A stretch of DNA of 8,341 nucleotides. It comes from Leptospirillum sp. GTDB taxonomy: Bacteria > Nitrospirota > Leptospirillia > Leptospirillales > Leptospirillaceae. Every line of letters begins with the position of its first letter. The first letter of the stretch is position 1. Of the stretch, positions 1 to 6,720 are shown piece after piece. The translations under genes were made by a program, and so were the position numbers. The DNA lies in contig DAIEST010000221.1 of the NCBI GenBank assembly GCA_027346125.1, positions 1 to 8,341 on the forward strand, given 5' to 3'. Below the pieces are notes generated by a model. The model was given only the letters and a program-made list of their open reading frames with translations, did not search any database and was not told where the DNA came from.

Positions 1-722
1 AGAAGCGGAAAATCCGCAGTCTGAAAAACGGGGTCATAAGCCGGAGGACCCATAGCCCGCGCCCCAAGTTTCAGGTATCCATAAAGAAGGGCTGGCGGCT
101 TGAAATTCCTGTCCGTCCTCTCCGCCGGTTCCACGGGAAACGGCACATGAGGGGAACTTCTGAACCGGGGTTCCCAGGCGCTCTGTTTCAGGGAGCCATG
201 GACCGATCGGGCCATTTTTCCTCCATCTGAGAGATCGATACTGGCCGATCCGAGAATCGCCCTCCAGGATCCCGACGACAGGAATCGGAAGATGGCGTTC
301 CACATCAGTGCCAGGATGAACCCTCCCCGATAATCGGGATGAATGGACGCCCGTCCCAGTTCGACGGTCGTCGACCGGATCTCGTCCAGGGAAGACAGAT
401 CGAACTCGGTTTCGGAATAAAATCCGCCGGTATGCCTGGCATCGTCGGCCGTCAGGATCCGGTAGGTTCCGATGACACGGCGGTTTTTGGAGTCGATCAC
501 GACAAGATGCCGGCACCACGGATCGAACCGGTCCCAGTCCCTGTGCGACAATCCCTCCGGAGAAAGATTCCGTTCGCGGAAAAAGACATCGTAACGAAGG
601 GACTTGATCGCTTCGATCTCGTCGGCGGTTTCGGCAAACCGGGCGATGAAACGGGACGAGGCGGGAACCGGAGATGCGATGGAAACCGGCGAGTCCGGGA
701 AACCGGAAACAGGAGCACGCAT
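1..722 (-). CDS. OlsB/hemolysin-like GNAT N-acyltransferase, 3' end cut by window edge
   Basis: An open frame of 240 codons starts at ATG 722-720 and runs off the left edge without a stop. The product matches the acyltransferase family that includes OlsB (ornithine N-acyltransferase, 3-hydroxyacyl-ACP donor, first step of ornithine lipid synthesis) and the 'hemolysin-like' GNAT proteins. Visible family hallmarks are LRYDVFFRE (residues 42-50), the DPWCRHLVV segment (67-75), GTYRIL (85-90), GGFYSETEFDL (99-109), the core ELGRASIHPDYRGG (121-134, acyl/CoA-pantetheine region), LGSASI (157-162), and the late PPALLYGYLKLGA plus ADF block (209-238). These are nearly all of the expected blocks, so only a short tail should be missing. 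The start is fixed by GAGGAGG five bases upstream. It follows the efflux operon in the same direction after 241 nt. Exact substrate (ornithine, glycine, other amine) cannot be read from the sequence; an N-acyl amino acid synthase is the alternative. Confidence 0.88.
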   Translation of the reverse strand, partial: MRAPVSGFPDSPVSIASPVPASSRFIARFAETADEIEAIKSLRYDVFFRERNLSPEGLSHRDWDRFDPWCRHLVVIDSKNRRVIGTYRILTADDARHTGGFYSETEFDLSSLDEIRSTTVELGRASIHPDYRGGFILALMWNAIFRFLSSGSWRAILGSASIDLSDGGKMARSVHGSLKQSAWEPRFRSSPHVPFPVEPAERTDRNFKPPALLYGYLKLGARAMGPPAYDPVFQTADFPL

Positions 723-727
723 GGGAA

Positions 728-734
728 CCTCCTC
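728..734 (-). promoter_or_regulatory. Ribosome binding site of the acyltransferase gene
   Basis: On the minus strand GAGGAGG lies five bases before ATG 722. It decides the start and supports this frame over the two competing frames that also open across this stretch. Confidence 0.75.
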
Positions 735-901
735 GAGTGATCGGTGAGGGAGCGACAAAAGACACTCTCATTCCGGAATCACTGTGTCTTTCTGAAGTGA
801 CGGGAGGTTCAAGAGGCGATTAAGATGCCGCATCGGAATGTAACCCGATGGGTCGTGCGGGATGATAGAGAAGAGGAACAAGACGAACGACGGGGAGTTT
901 C

Positions 902-960
902 GGGACCCGAAAGAGAATCCGGGGACGATTAGGGGTGGAACGCCTGTGTCCTTCGGGCCC
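902..960. repeat. Imperfect inverted repeat downstream of second adaptor gene
   Basis: GGGACCCGAA (902-911) pairs with TTCGGGCCC (952-960) with one bulged base. The loop is about 40 nt. The repeat begins four bases past the adaptor stop codon. A TTTT run follows the second arm only on the plus strand, where there is no gene to terminate, so it is a poor intrinsic terminator for the operon. It could fold at the 3' end of the efflux mRNA, or it could be chance. Confidence 0.3.
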
Positions 961-963
961 TTT

Positions 964-2070
964 TCACGAACTTTGCGAACGGGACGGCCGGATCCGGGCA
1001 CGGGCACGCTCCAGTCCGGTGGTCACCACCCGATCCCCCGGACGCAACGCTCCCGACACCGCACTCCGATCCCCGTCGATGGCATACACCGAAACCGGAA
1101 CCTCGCGGAAAACACCTTCCCCCTCCTGCAGAAGCACAGACGTTTTCCCCTGCCGGTTCTCGAACACGGATTTGGCCGGAACGGTATACAGATCCTGACC
1201 GGAAGCCGGAGGGACGGGAATCAGGACAGAGACCCAGAGATCCGGTTCAAAAAAAAGATCCGGGTTTGGGAGGGTGATCCGGATGGGGATGGTGCGCGTC
1301 AGGGGATCCACCATCGGAAAGACCTGCTCGACCTCCGCTTCGACCTGGCGGACCGGGGGATGAAGCGTCCGGATCAGGACCCGGCTTCCCTTCCGGACCT
1401 GTCCTTCCTCTCCCGGATAAATGAACGCCTTCACCCAAAGGTGGTGAAGATCCGAAACCTCGAACAGAAGATCGCCCGGATGAACCTGGCTTCCCTCGAT
1501 TTCTCCCGTTTTCACGATCGTCCCGTCGATCGGTGTCCGGACCGCATACCGATCCGAAGGCATACGGGTTTTCAGGAGACGCCGGATCTCCCCTGAAGAC
1601 GCTCCCAGGTAACGGAGTTTGGATTCGGCCAGGGACAGGAGGCTGGTATGGGACGAAGAATGCTGTCCCCTGTTGTTCAGCACGCTTACCACTTCCGTCT
1701 CTGCCGTCAGGAACTCCGGGCTTCTCAGGACCGCCACCACCTGACCCTTGTGCACAAAGTCTCCCGGAAAAGCCTTGAGCTGGATGGTCGAGATCGCAAA
1801 TACCCTCGCCATGATCCTTTTATAGTAAACGGGATTGAACGTGATCCGGCCCGGAATGTTCCGCATGGCAGGGAAGCCCCCCTGCTGGACCGGAACCGTC
1901 ACAATCGGCGGAAGAGAATGTGAGGAGGAGGGCCTGACCTTTGCAACCGGGACCTGATGGGAACGCGAACAGGCCGGACACAACAGGAAAAAAATCCACA
2001 GGGCCACCAGGGATCTCTTCGAAAGAAACCCGGAAAACCCCGCTTGTCGAAGACCGGAACGGAATATCAT
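964..2070 (-). CDS. RND efflux periplasmic adaptor (membrane fusion protein), CusB/CzcB-like
   Basis: A 368-residue periplasmic adaptor that would join the preceding RND permease to an outer-membrane channel. It has a basic N-terminus and a hydrophobic segment (about residues 20-34) ending LLCPAC. Cys34 may be lipidated, but the box is atypical because the -3 residue is Cys. The first barrel/lipoyl half is GRITFNP followed by ARVFAISTIQLKAFPGDFVHKGQ (74-110). Then comes RSPEFLTAETEV (116-127), typical of CusB/CzcB adaptors. A short, Ser/His-rich hairpin follows (about 129-170), then the second lipoyl half RTPIDGTIVKTGEIEGSQVHPGD (178-200), beta-barrel and membrane-proximal domains. The ATG overlaps the permease stop by one base (TGATG), with GGGAG six bases upstream, so the two are translationally coupled. 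Substrate is unknown. No Met/His-rich metal-binding N-terminus like that of CusB is evident, so metal export should not be assumed. Confidence 0.9.
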   Translation of the reverse strand: MIFRSGLRQAGFSGFLSKRSLVALWIFFLLCPACSRSHQVPVAKVRPSSSHSLPPIVTVPVQQGGFPAMRNIPGRITFNPVYYKRIMARVFAISTIQLKAFPGDFVHKGQVVAVLRSPEFLTAETEVVSVLNNRGQHSSSHTSLLSLAESKLRYLGASSGEIRRLLKTRMPSDRYAVRTPIDGTIVKTGEIEGSQVHPGDLLFEVSDLHHLWVKAFIYPGEEGQVRKGSRVLIRTLHPPVRQVEAEVEQVFPMVDPLTRTIPIRITLPNPDLFFEPDLWVSVLIPVPPASGQDLYTVPAKSVFENRQGKTSVLLQEGEGVFREVPVSVYAIDGDRSAVSGALRPGDRVVTTGLERARARIRPSRSQSS

Positions 2071-5057
2071 CAGGAACTCCCGGAAAGAGTCCGCCCTTCT
2101 TGCCGGTAGAACAGCGCCAGAAGGGACGGAATCAGAAAGGTGGACGACAGGAAGGATCCGGCCAGTCCGCCGATGACGGCAATTGCCAGGGGACGCTCCA
2201 TATCAAGTCCGGCTCCCCCGCCAACGGCCAGCGGAAGAAGCGCGCACAATGTCGCGAGATGCGTCATCAGCAGGGGAAGGAACCGGTCCCGGAGCGCATT
2301 CCTGATCCGCTCGGCAAAACTTCCTTCTGTCCCGCCGAAACGGGCCGCCACCAGGAAACCGTTTTCTGCGGTGATGCCGACCACCAGGATCAGACCGACG
2401 AAAGACGAAATATTCAGGGACCGGTGCGACACGGAAAGAGCGAACAACCCCGCCAGCAGGGAAAAACAGATCGCCAGGAGAATGGCAGAGGGCGAACGCC
2501 AATCCCGAAAATAACCGAACAGGACCGTAAAAACCAGCAGAAATCCTCCCAGCAACGCTTTTCCGAGACTCCGGAAACTTTTCCTCTCCTGGGCATACGC
2601 CCCGGAATAGGTGATCCAGACCGAAGACGGCAGCGGCAGGACGGAAAGGCGCGCCCGGATCGTCCGGATGGTCTTCCCCAGGTCCCTCCCGTCCAGGCGG
2701 GCCTTGACCATCAGCACAGGAGAAAGGTTCAGGTCCTCTTCCTCGAATTGAAGGGGAGAGTCTTTCCACGTGGAAAGCTGCGAGATCGGGATCAGTCCCG
2801 AGGGGGTCTCCAGGGGAAGACGCTCCAGAGCAGGACGGTCCCGGGAATAGAGCGGCGGATAGAGAACCCTGACCGGCAAAGGAATATCCTTCTCCAGCAG
2901 GGTCGTAGCCCTGGTTCCCATCAAATCGGTCCGGACATTCCCGATCACAACATCCGGCGTCATTCCATACAGGGCGGCTCTCTGGCGATCCACATGGATG
3001 TCCAGGACCGGAGCCATGGGCCGAACGGAAAGCCGGACATCGACCATCCCCGGGACCCTCCGGAGTTCCTCTTCCACTCTCGTGGCCCATTTCAGGAGAA
3101 CCGTCCGGTCCTGCCCGTGAAGCTGAACGACGATCGGGGCTTCCACCCCGATCAAATCTCCCAGCATATCTTCCAGAACCTGGGAAAAGTCCGTTTCCAG
3201 TTCGGGCTCGCTCTTCCGGGACCAGTTCCGGATCCGATCCATCACCGAAAACACGCTCTGCGTCCGATCGGGAGAGAGCCGGACAACGATATCTCCCTTG
3301 TTCGGTTCCGTGATGAAAAACCCCATCTCCGTTCCCAGCCGGCGGGAGGTGCCTTCCACTCCCGGCATCGAAAGGATCCTGGCCTCCACACGGTGGACGA
3401 TCCGGTCGGTATCGTCCAGGGAGGTTCCCGGAGGCGCGTGAAAATCGAGGACGAAGGCCCCTTCATCCATGCGGGGCATGAAATTCGTGGAAAGAGAGGA
3501 GAGAGACAGACCGAAGAGAAGGGCGACCGCCAGAGACGAGACCCCCACAACCAGGGGGGAAGGCCTTTGAAGCCATTCCAGCCAGCCGGGATTCCTGTCC
3601 GGACCGGCCGGCTCTCCGGTTTCTTTCAGATAGAACGGCGTCACAAAGGTATTGACCAGGAGCGAGACGGCAAGGATGGTGATAAAGGAGAGCGCCAGCG
3701 GCATGAAAAATGCCCCGACCAGGCCTCCGGTGCCGAGAATGGGGACAATGGCGACCATCGTCAGGAACCCGGAAATAATGAACGGAGGCAGGAGACGGAC
3801 AATCCTCGACCGATGCCGGCCGCCTTCGACAATGACGATAAAGTCATCGATCACCAGTCCGATGCCAGCCGCAATGCCTCCGAGGGTCATCAGGTTGATG
3901 GACTGTCCCAGGAGATTCAGGATCCCGACAGTCATGAGCAGGATGGCCGGCATCAGGCATGCCATCACCAGGAAAGGGCGAAGCGATCTCAGAAACAGGA
4001 GCACGATCCCCAGGGCCGCGACAAGTCCGGCCAGGAGAGCCATGGACACATGCTTGATCGCCGCCAGTACGAGCTCTCCCTGATCGTAATAGATCGACGT
4101 ACTGACACCCGGCGGGAGAAGATGGCGGAGTCCCTGCCAGTTCTTCAGCAACTCCTGCCGGATCGAGATGGCATTTCCGCCATGGGCCCGGAACACCTGG
4201 ATCAGAACCGAAGGAGCGCCATCCGCCGTCACGCGGACCCAGTCGTCCGCAGGACGGATCCCTTCCCTGACGGAGGCCACTTCCCGAAGCGGCAGCGGAA
4301 TCCCGGCGGGGGAAGGAATGAAAAGCCGGCGAACTTCGTCCGGAGAGCTCAGGATATTGTTGACCTGAAGGGTTTTCATCCTGTGGAACTGGGTGATCCG
4401 TCCGACCACTCCGATCCGGTTCTGAAACGCCAGCGCATCCACCACATTCTGCATGCTCCGGTGAACGCCCGCGAGCTTGAAGGGATCCACCTCCACATGG
4501 AGTTCCCGGGTCTTCGCCCCTACCACCTCGGCCTTCCAGACACCGGGAAGATTGGAGAGAAACGGAACGATCCGGTATCGGGCAAGTTCGGTCAGCCTGC
4601 TGAGCGACTGCCCTGTTCCATGGAATGCCAGTCCGAAAACCGGCGTATCCGAGGGATACATCCTGAGAAAACGGATCGCCGTCCCGGGAGGGAGCCCGTT
4701 TCTCACCCGGTCCAGCGCCTGGCCCACTCTGGAAAGCGCCATTCTCATGGGCGCATTCCACGAGAAACGGAGGAAAAACTCGGAAGATCCCTGCATCGTT
4801 CTGGACCGGACTTCCTCCACCCCCCTGACGCCCCGGAGGGCAATGCCCACCGGCCGGGTGACCCGGCTCTCCATCTCCCGGAAGGGAATGTCCTGAGCCG
4901 ACACGATCACGGAAACACGAGGGAAGTCGATCGAAGGGTAGATGGCGATCGGGATACCGGAAGCGTGCCCTCCCCCGATCAGGGCCAGAACCAGCGTCAA
5001 CAGGAGAGAGACCGAACGGAATCGGCGAATGGCCGAAAAAACGGGAGATCGTTCCAA
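2070..5057 (-). CDS. RND efflux permease (AcrB/HAE1-type proton relay), second pump of the locus
   Basis: Inner-membrane proton-driven exporter subunit, 995 residues from TTG 5057. TM1 lies at about residues 16-30 and is followed by the IYPSIDFPRV porter entry. The first porter domains reach about residue 330. TM2-TM6 follow, including TM4 NLMTLGGIAAGIGLVIDD with the paired Asp 404/405 (AcrB D407/D408). The second half repeats this plan. TM10 reads VVGITAENG, with Glu898 where AcrB has Lys940, then TM11-TM12. The DD motif argues against the heavy-metal (CzcA/CusA, DGAVV) class. Start choice: the frame stays open to another TTG at 5195, but that adds 46 residues with unusual codons (TCA, AGA, TGT) and a poorly spaced Shine-Dalgarno. 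From 5057 there is AAGGA ten bases upstream, and the Asp pair falls within three residues of AcrB numbering. It is coupled to the adaptor downstream. Substrate cannot be told. Confidence 0.92.
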   Translation of the reverse strand: MERSPVFSAIRRFRSVSLLLTLVLALIGGGHASGIPIAIYPSIDFPRVSVIVSAQDIPFREMESRVTRPVGIALRGVRGVEEVRSRTMQGSSEFFLRFSWNAPMRMALSRVGQALDRVRNGLPPGTAIRFLRMYPSDTPVFGLAFHGTGQSLSRLTELARYRIVPFLSNLPGVWKAEVVGAKTRELHVEVDPFKLAGVHRSMQNVVDALAFQNRIGVVGRITQFHRMKTLQVNNILSSPDEVRRLFIPSPAGIPLPLREVASVREGIRPADDWVRVTADGAPSVLIQVFRAHGGNAISIRQELLKNWQGLRHLLPPGVSTSIYYDQGELVLAAIKHVSMALLAGLVAALGIVLLFLRSLRPFLVMACLMPAILLMTVGILNLLGQSINLMTLGGIAAGIGLVIDDFIVIVEGGRHRSRIVRLLPPFIISGFLTMVAIVPILGTGGLVGAFFMPLALSFITILAVSLLVNTFVTPFYLKETGEPAGPDRNPGWLEWLQRPSPLVVGVSSLAVALLFGLSLSSLSTNFMPRMDEGAFVLDFHAPPGTSLDDTDRIVHRVEARILSMPGVEGTSRRLGTEMGFFITEPNKGDIVVRLSPDRTQSVFSVMDRIRNWSRKSEPELETDFSQVLEDMLGDLIGVEAPIVVQLHGQDRTVLLKWATRVEEELRRVPGMVDVRLSVRPMAPVLDIHVDRQRAALYGMTPDVVIGNVRTDLMGTRATTLLEKDIPLPVRVLYPPLYSRDRPALERLPLETPSGLIPISQLSTWKDSPLQFEEEDLNLSPVLMVKARLDGRDLGKTIRTIRARLSVLPLPSSVWITYSGAYAQERKSFRSLGKALLGGFLLVFTVLFGYFRDWRSPSAILLAICFSLLAGLFALSVSHRSLNISSFVGLILVVGITAENGFLVAARFGGTEGSFAERIRNALRDRFLPLLMTHLATLCALLPLAVGGGAGLDMERPLAIAVIGGLAGSFLSSTFLIPSLLALFYRQEGRTLSGSS

Positions 5058-5067
5058 AAGAAAGTCA

Positions 5068-5072
5068 TCCTT
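5068..5072 (-). promoter_or_regulatory. Candidate ribosome binding site for the TTG 5057 start of the second permease
   Basis: AAGGA on the minus strand lies ten bases before TTG 5057. The spacing is slightly long. The alternative TTG at 5195 has AGAGGGG about 13 bases upstream, which is worse placed. Confidence 0.35.
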
Positions 5073-5222
5073 GGGTGGAAAAGGGGAATCCGGATCGATC
5101 CCCCGACAGGTCACGATCCGAAAAAGACTCGTTTCATTATGCAGAAATCTCCGGGACAAAACCACCCGTTCGATTGAACCCGCACGGTGCCACAATCCGC
5201 AAGAAGAACCCCTCTAGCGCCC

Positions 5223-5253
5223 CGGCAGTGTCGGAGCGGAATCCGCACTGCCG
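5223..5253. repeat. Perfect 8-bp inverted repeat (hairpin) between channel and second permease genes
   Basis: CGGCAGTG (5223-5230) and CACTGCCG (5246-5253) are exact reverse complements with a 15-nt loop. The hairpin begins three bases after the TAA stop of the outer-membrane channel gene. In the direction of the genes (minus strand) the second arm is followed by GGGGCGCTAG and not by a T-run, so it is not a classic intrinsic terminator. On the plus strand it is followed by TCTTTATT. It may be an intra-operon mRNA processing or stability element, or a weak attenuator setting the dose of the second pump. Confidence 0.6.
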
Positions 5254-5256
5254 TCT

Positions 5257-6720
5257 TTATTGCGGACCCCCGGACGGATTGGCTTCGAACCGGAACAGAT
5301 TCCTGTCGACCGATGGACCCACAGGAACCGGAGACCGGACGATTTCCGGCCGGGTCCCGACGGCGGCAAGAAGGTCGAACTGCGATTCCTCGAACTGTTG
5401 CGTCGCATTGATGTAGTGAAGCTGGGCCGCGACAAGATCCCGCAAACTGATGATCAGTTCAAGGGCATGGTAGACGCCGAGCTGGACCCTCCTTTGACTC
5501 GCCAGAAAGGTCAACTTGGCCAGTTTCATGTCGGTCACCGCGATCTGTTCTTCTTCCAGGCTTTTCCAGAACTGTTCGAATGCGTCTCTCACCTGTCGAT
5601 GAACGACGATCCGGGTCCGGTCGAGCTGTGACTTGGCGTGGGACTCCTGTTTCTGGGCCAGGTTGATGGCCGCCGGATCGAGAATGCCTCCGGGACCGAT
5701 GGTCCACATGGCGAAGAACAGGGTCTGGTTGTATCCGGTGAGGGTGTTGAAATCCGGTCCCAGACTCCCGTTGAGGATGCTCACGCCGATGGTCGGGACA
5801 AAAGGAGCGTACAGGGTCGAGTAAACCTGCTGCTTTCGGGCCTGCCTGTTCTTTTGGTACTGTCTCAGAAGGGGCCTCGTATTGTCGGACAGTTCGAGAA
5901 GGCGGTCGAGACTGTCCGGTGAAGCGATATAAAGCCGGGGAAGAATGAACGGCTCTTCCGGAACCGGAAGGGTATTGGCATCCACCCCCATGACCTGGGA
6001 AAGACGAAAAGCGATCCGGTACGTTTTTTTCTCCTCTTCCACGAGATGCCGGGAATCCCTCGCCACTTCATGGGCGGAGCGGAGAACCCCGACAATGCTG
6101 GCGCCTCCCAGTTCCACCAGTTTTTTTTCCTCCATCAGGATGCGCCTTGAAATCCGGACGGCCCTCTTCAGGACGGCCACCCGGGAAAGGGAGGCCAGGT
6201 TCTCGAAATAGAGCCTTGCCGCCTGGGCCGTCTTCTGGTTGATCGTTTCGGACAACTGGGAATGCGTCTGTTCGATCCGGGTCGTACGGATATAAGTCTG
6301 GAAACCGCTGATTCCCGGCTGGTCGAGGAGAGTGGCCCCCTGATTCAGGTTGGACTGCTGTTTCTGGATGTTATAGAACTCCCCCCGGGAATTCTGGATT
6401 TCGCCTGAATAGGTCATCGTCCCGAAGGAGGTGACAATGGACGGAAAGAACGTTTCGATGGCCTGGGTCCGCTGGGCATAGGAGATGTCCAGTTTCTTCC
6501 GGACGACCCTGATCTCGGGAGAATAGGCTCCCGTTCGTTCGAGGACCTGTACCAGCGACAGCCGGGACAGATGATAGCGGACGGACGGAAACGGACGGAC
6601 TTCAGGAACATCCAGGGAATGAGCCCGGGAGGGGGGAGGAGGCCCGCTTTCCGCATCCTTCCCGGGAAAAAAGCCTGTGAGGAGCAGCGCGAAGACCATC
6701 AGGACAAAGAACCGTTTCAT
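5257..6720 (-). CDS. TolC-family outer-membrane efflux channel (OMF)
   Basis: A 487-residue outer-membrane factor forming the exit duct of a tripartite pump. An N-terminal signal peptide is clear (KRFF followed by VLMVFALLLTGFF, likely cut near residue 23). There is no lipobox Cys, unlike OprM-type lipoproteins. The first TolC repeat starts around LSLVQVLERTGAYSPEIRVV (from residue 54), with long helical stretches (e.g. ETINQKTAQAARLYFENLAS) to about residue 255. The second repeat runs from about 270 to the ESQFDLLAAVGTRPEIV end segment, with RQVRDAFEQFWKSLEEEQIA and RRVQLGVYHALELIISLRD helices. The length is usual for the family. ATG 6720 overlaps the upstream adaptor stop by 4 nt (ATGA), with GGGGAGG five bases upstream (6732-6726). 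As the only channel gene in view between two permease-adaptor pairs, it probably serves both pumps; that sharing is inferred. Confidence 0.92.
   Translation of the reverse strand: MKRFFVLMVFALLLTGFFPGKDAESGPPPPSRAHSLDVPEVRPFPSVRYHLSRLSLVQVLERTGAYSPEIRVVRKKLDISYAQRTQAIETFFPSIVTSFGTMTYSGEIQNSRGEFYNIQKQQSNLNQGATLLDQPGISGFQTYIRTTRIEQTHSQLSETINQKTAQAARLYFENLASLSRVAVLKRAVRISRRILMEEKKLVELGGASIVGVLRSAHEVARDSRHLVEEEKKTYRIAFRLSQVMGVDANTLPVPEEPFILPRLYIASPDSLDRLLELSDNTRPLLRQYQKNRQARKQQVYSTLYAPFVPTIGVSILNGSLGPDFNTLTGYNQTLFFAMWTIGPGGILDPAAINLAQKQESHAKSQLDRTRIVVHRQVRDAFEQFWKSLEEEQIAVTDMKLAKLTFLASQRRVQLGVYHALELIISLRDLVAAQLHYINATQQFEESQFDLLAAVGTRPEIVRSPVPVGPSVDRNLFRFEANPSGGPQ

Larger units (their letters stand above)
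723..963. other. 241-nt intergenic gap between adaptor and acyltransferase genes
   Basis: I see no convincing gene here. An imperfect inverted repeat sits just after the adaptor stop (GGGACCCGAA at 902-911 against TTCGGGCCC at 952-960, one bulged base, 40-nt loop). A smaller 6-bp stem (CATCGG/CCGATG, loop of 8) lies near 831-850, and ATTCCGGAAT, a 10-bp palindrome, lies at 770-779. A TATCAT hexamer (minus strand, 867-862) resembles a -10 box but has no good -35 partner. No U-tract terminator is visible in the direction of transcription. A promoter for the acyltransferase is plausible here because of the gap length, but I cannot pinpoint it. Confidence 0.5.

Noticed and set aside
497..718. Minus-strand open frame of 73 codons
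   Set aside because: It is another frame of the acyltransferase gene and shows no recognisable features.
34..771. Minus-strand open frame of 245 codons over the acyltransferase
   Set aside because: The product is Arg/Gly/Pro-rich with no family motif. The frame starting at ATG 722 has the full set of OlsB-like blocks and a strong ribosome binding site.
768..1007. Minus-strand 79-codon frame spanning the gap before the acyltransferase
   Set aside because: It begins inside the adaptor gene in another frame, lacks a ribosome binding site I can see, and has no recognisable motif.
1941..5177. Giant plus-strand open frame of 1078 codons as a gene
   Set aside because: It is codon-aligned antisense to a clear RND permease, its product is low-complexity and rich in Arg, Gly, Pro and Asp, with no domain, and its openness follows from missing TTA/CTA/TCA codons in the permease.
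5175..5195. Sigma-54-type promoter suggested by TGGCAC on the minus strand (5192-5187)
   Set aside because: The GC element does not fall at the required spacing from the GG, so the -24/-12 pattern is not met.
5223..5253. Classic rho-independent terminator after the channel gene
   Set aside because: The stem is good, but the gene-direction strand has G-rich sequence after it and not a T-run.
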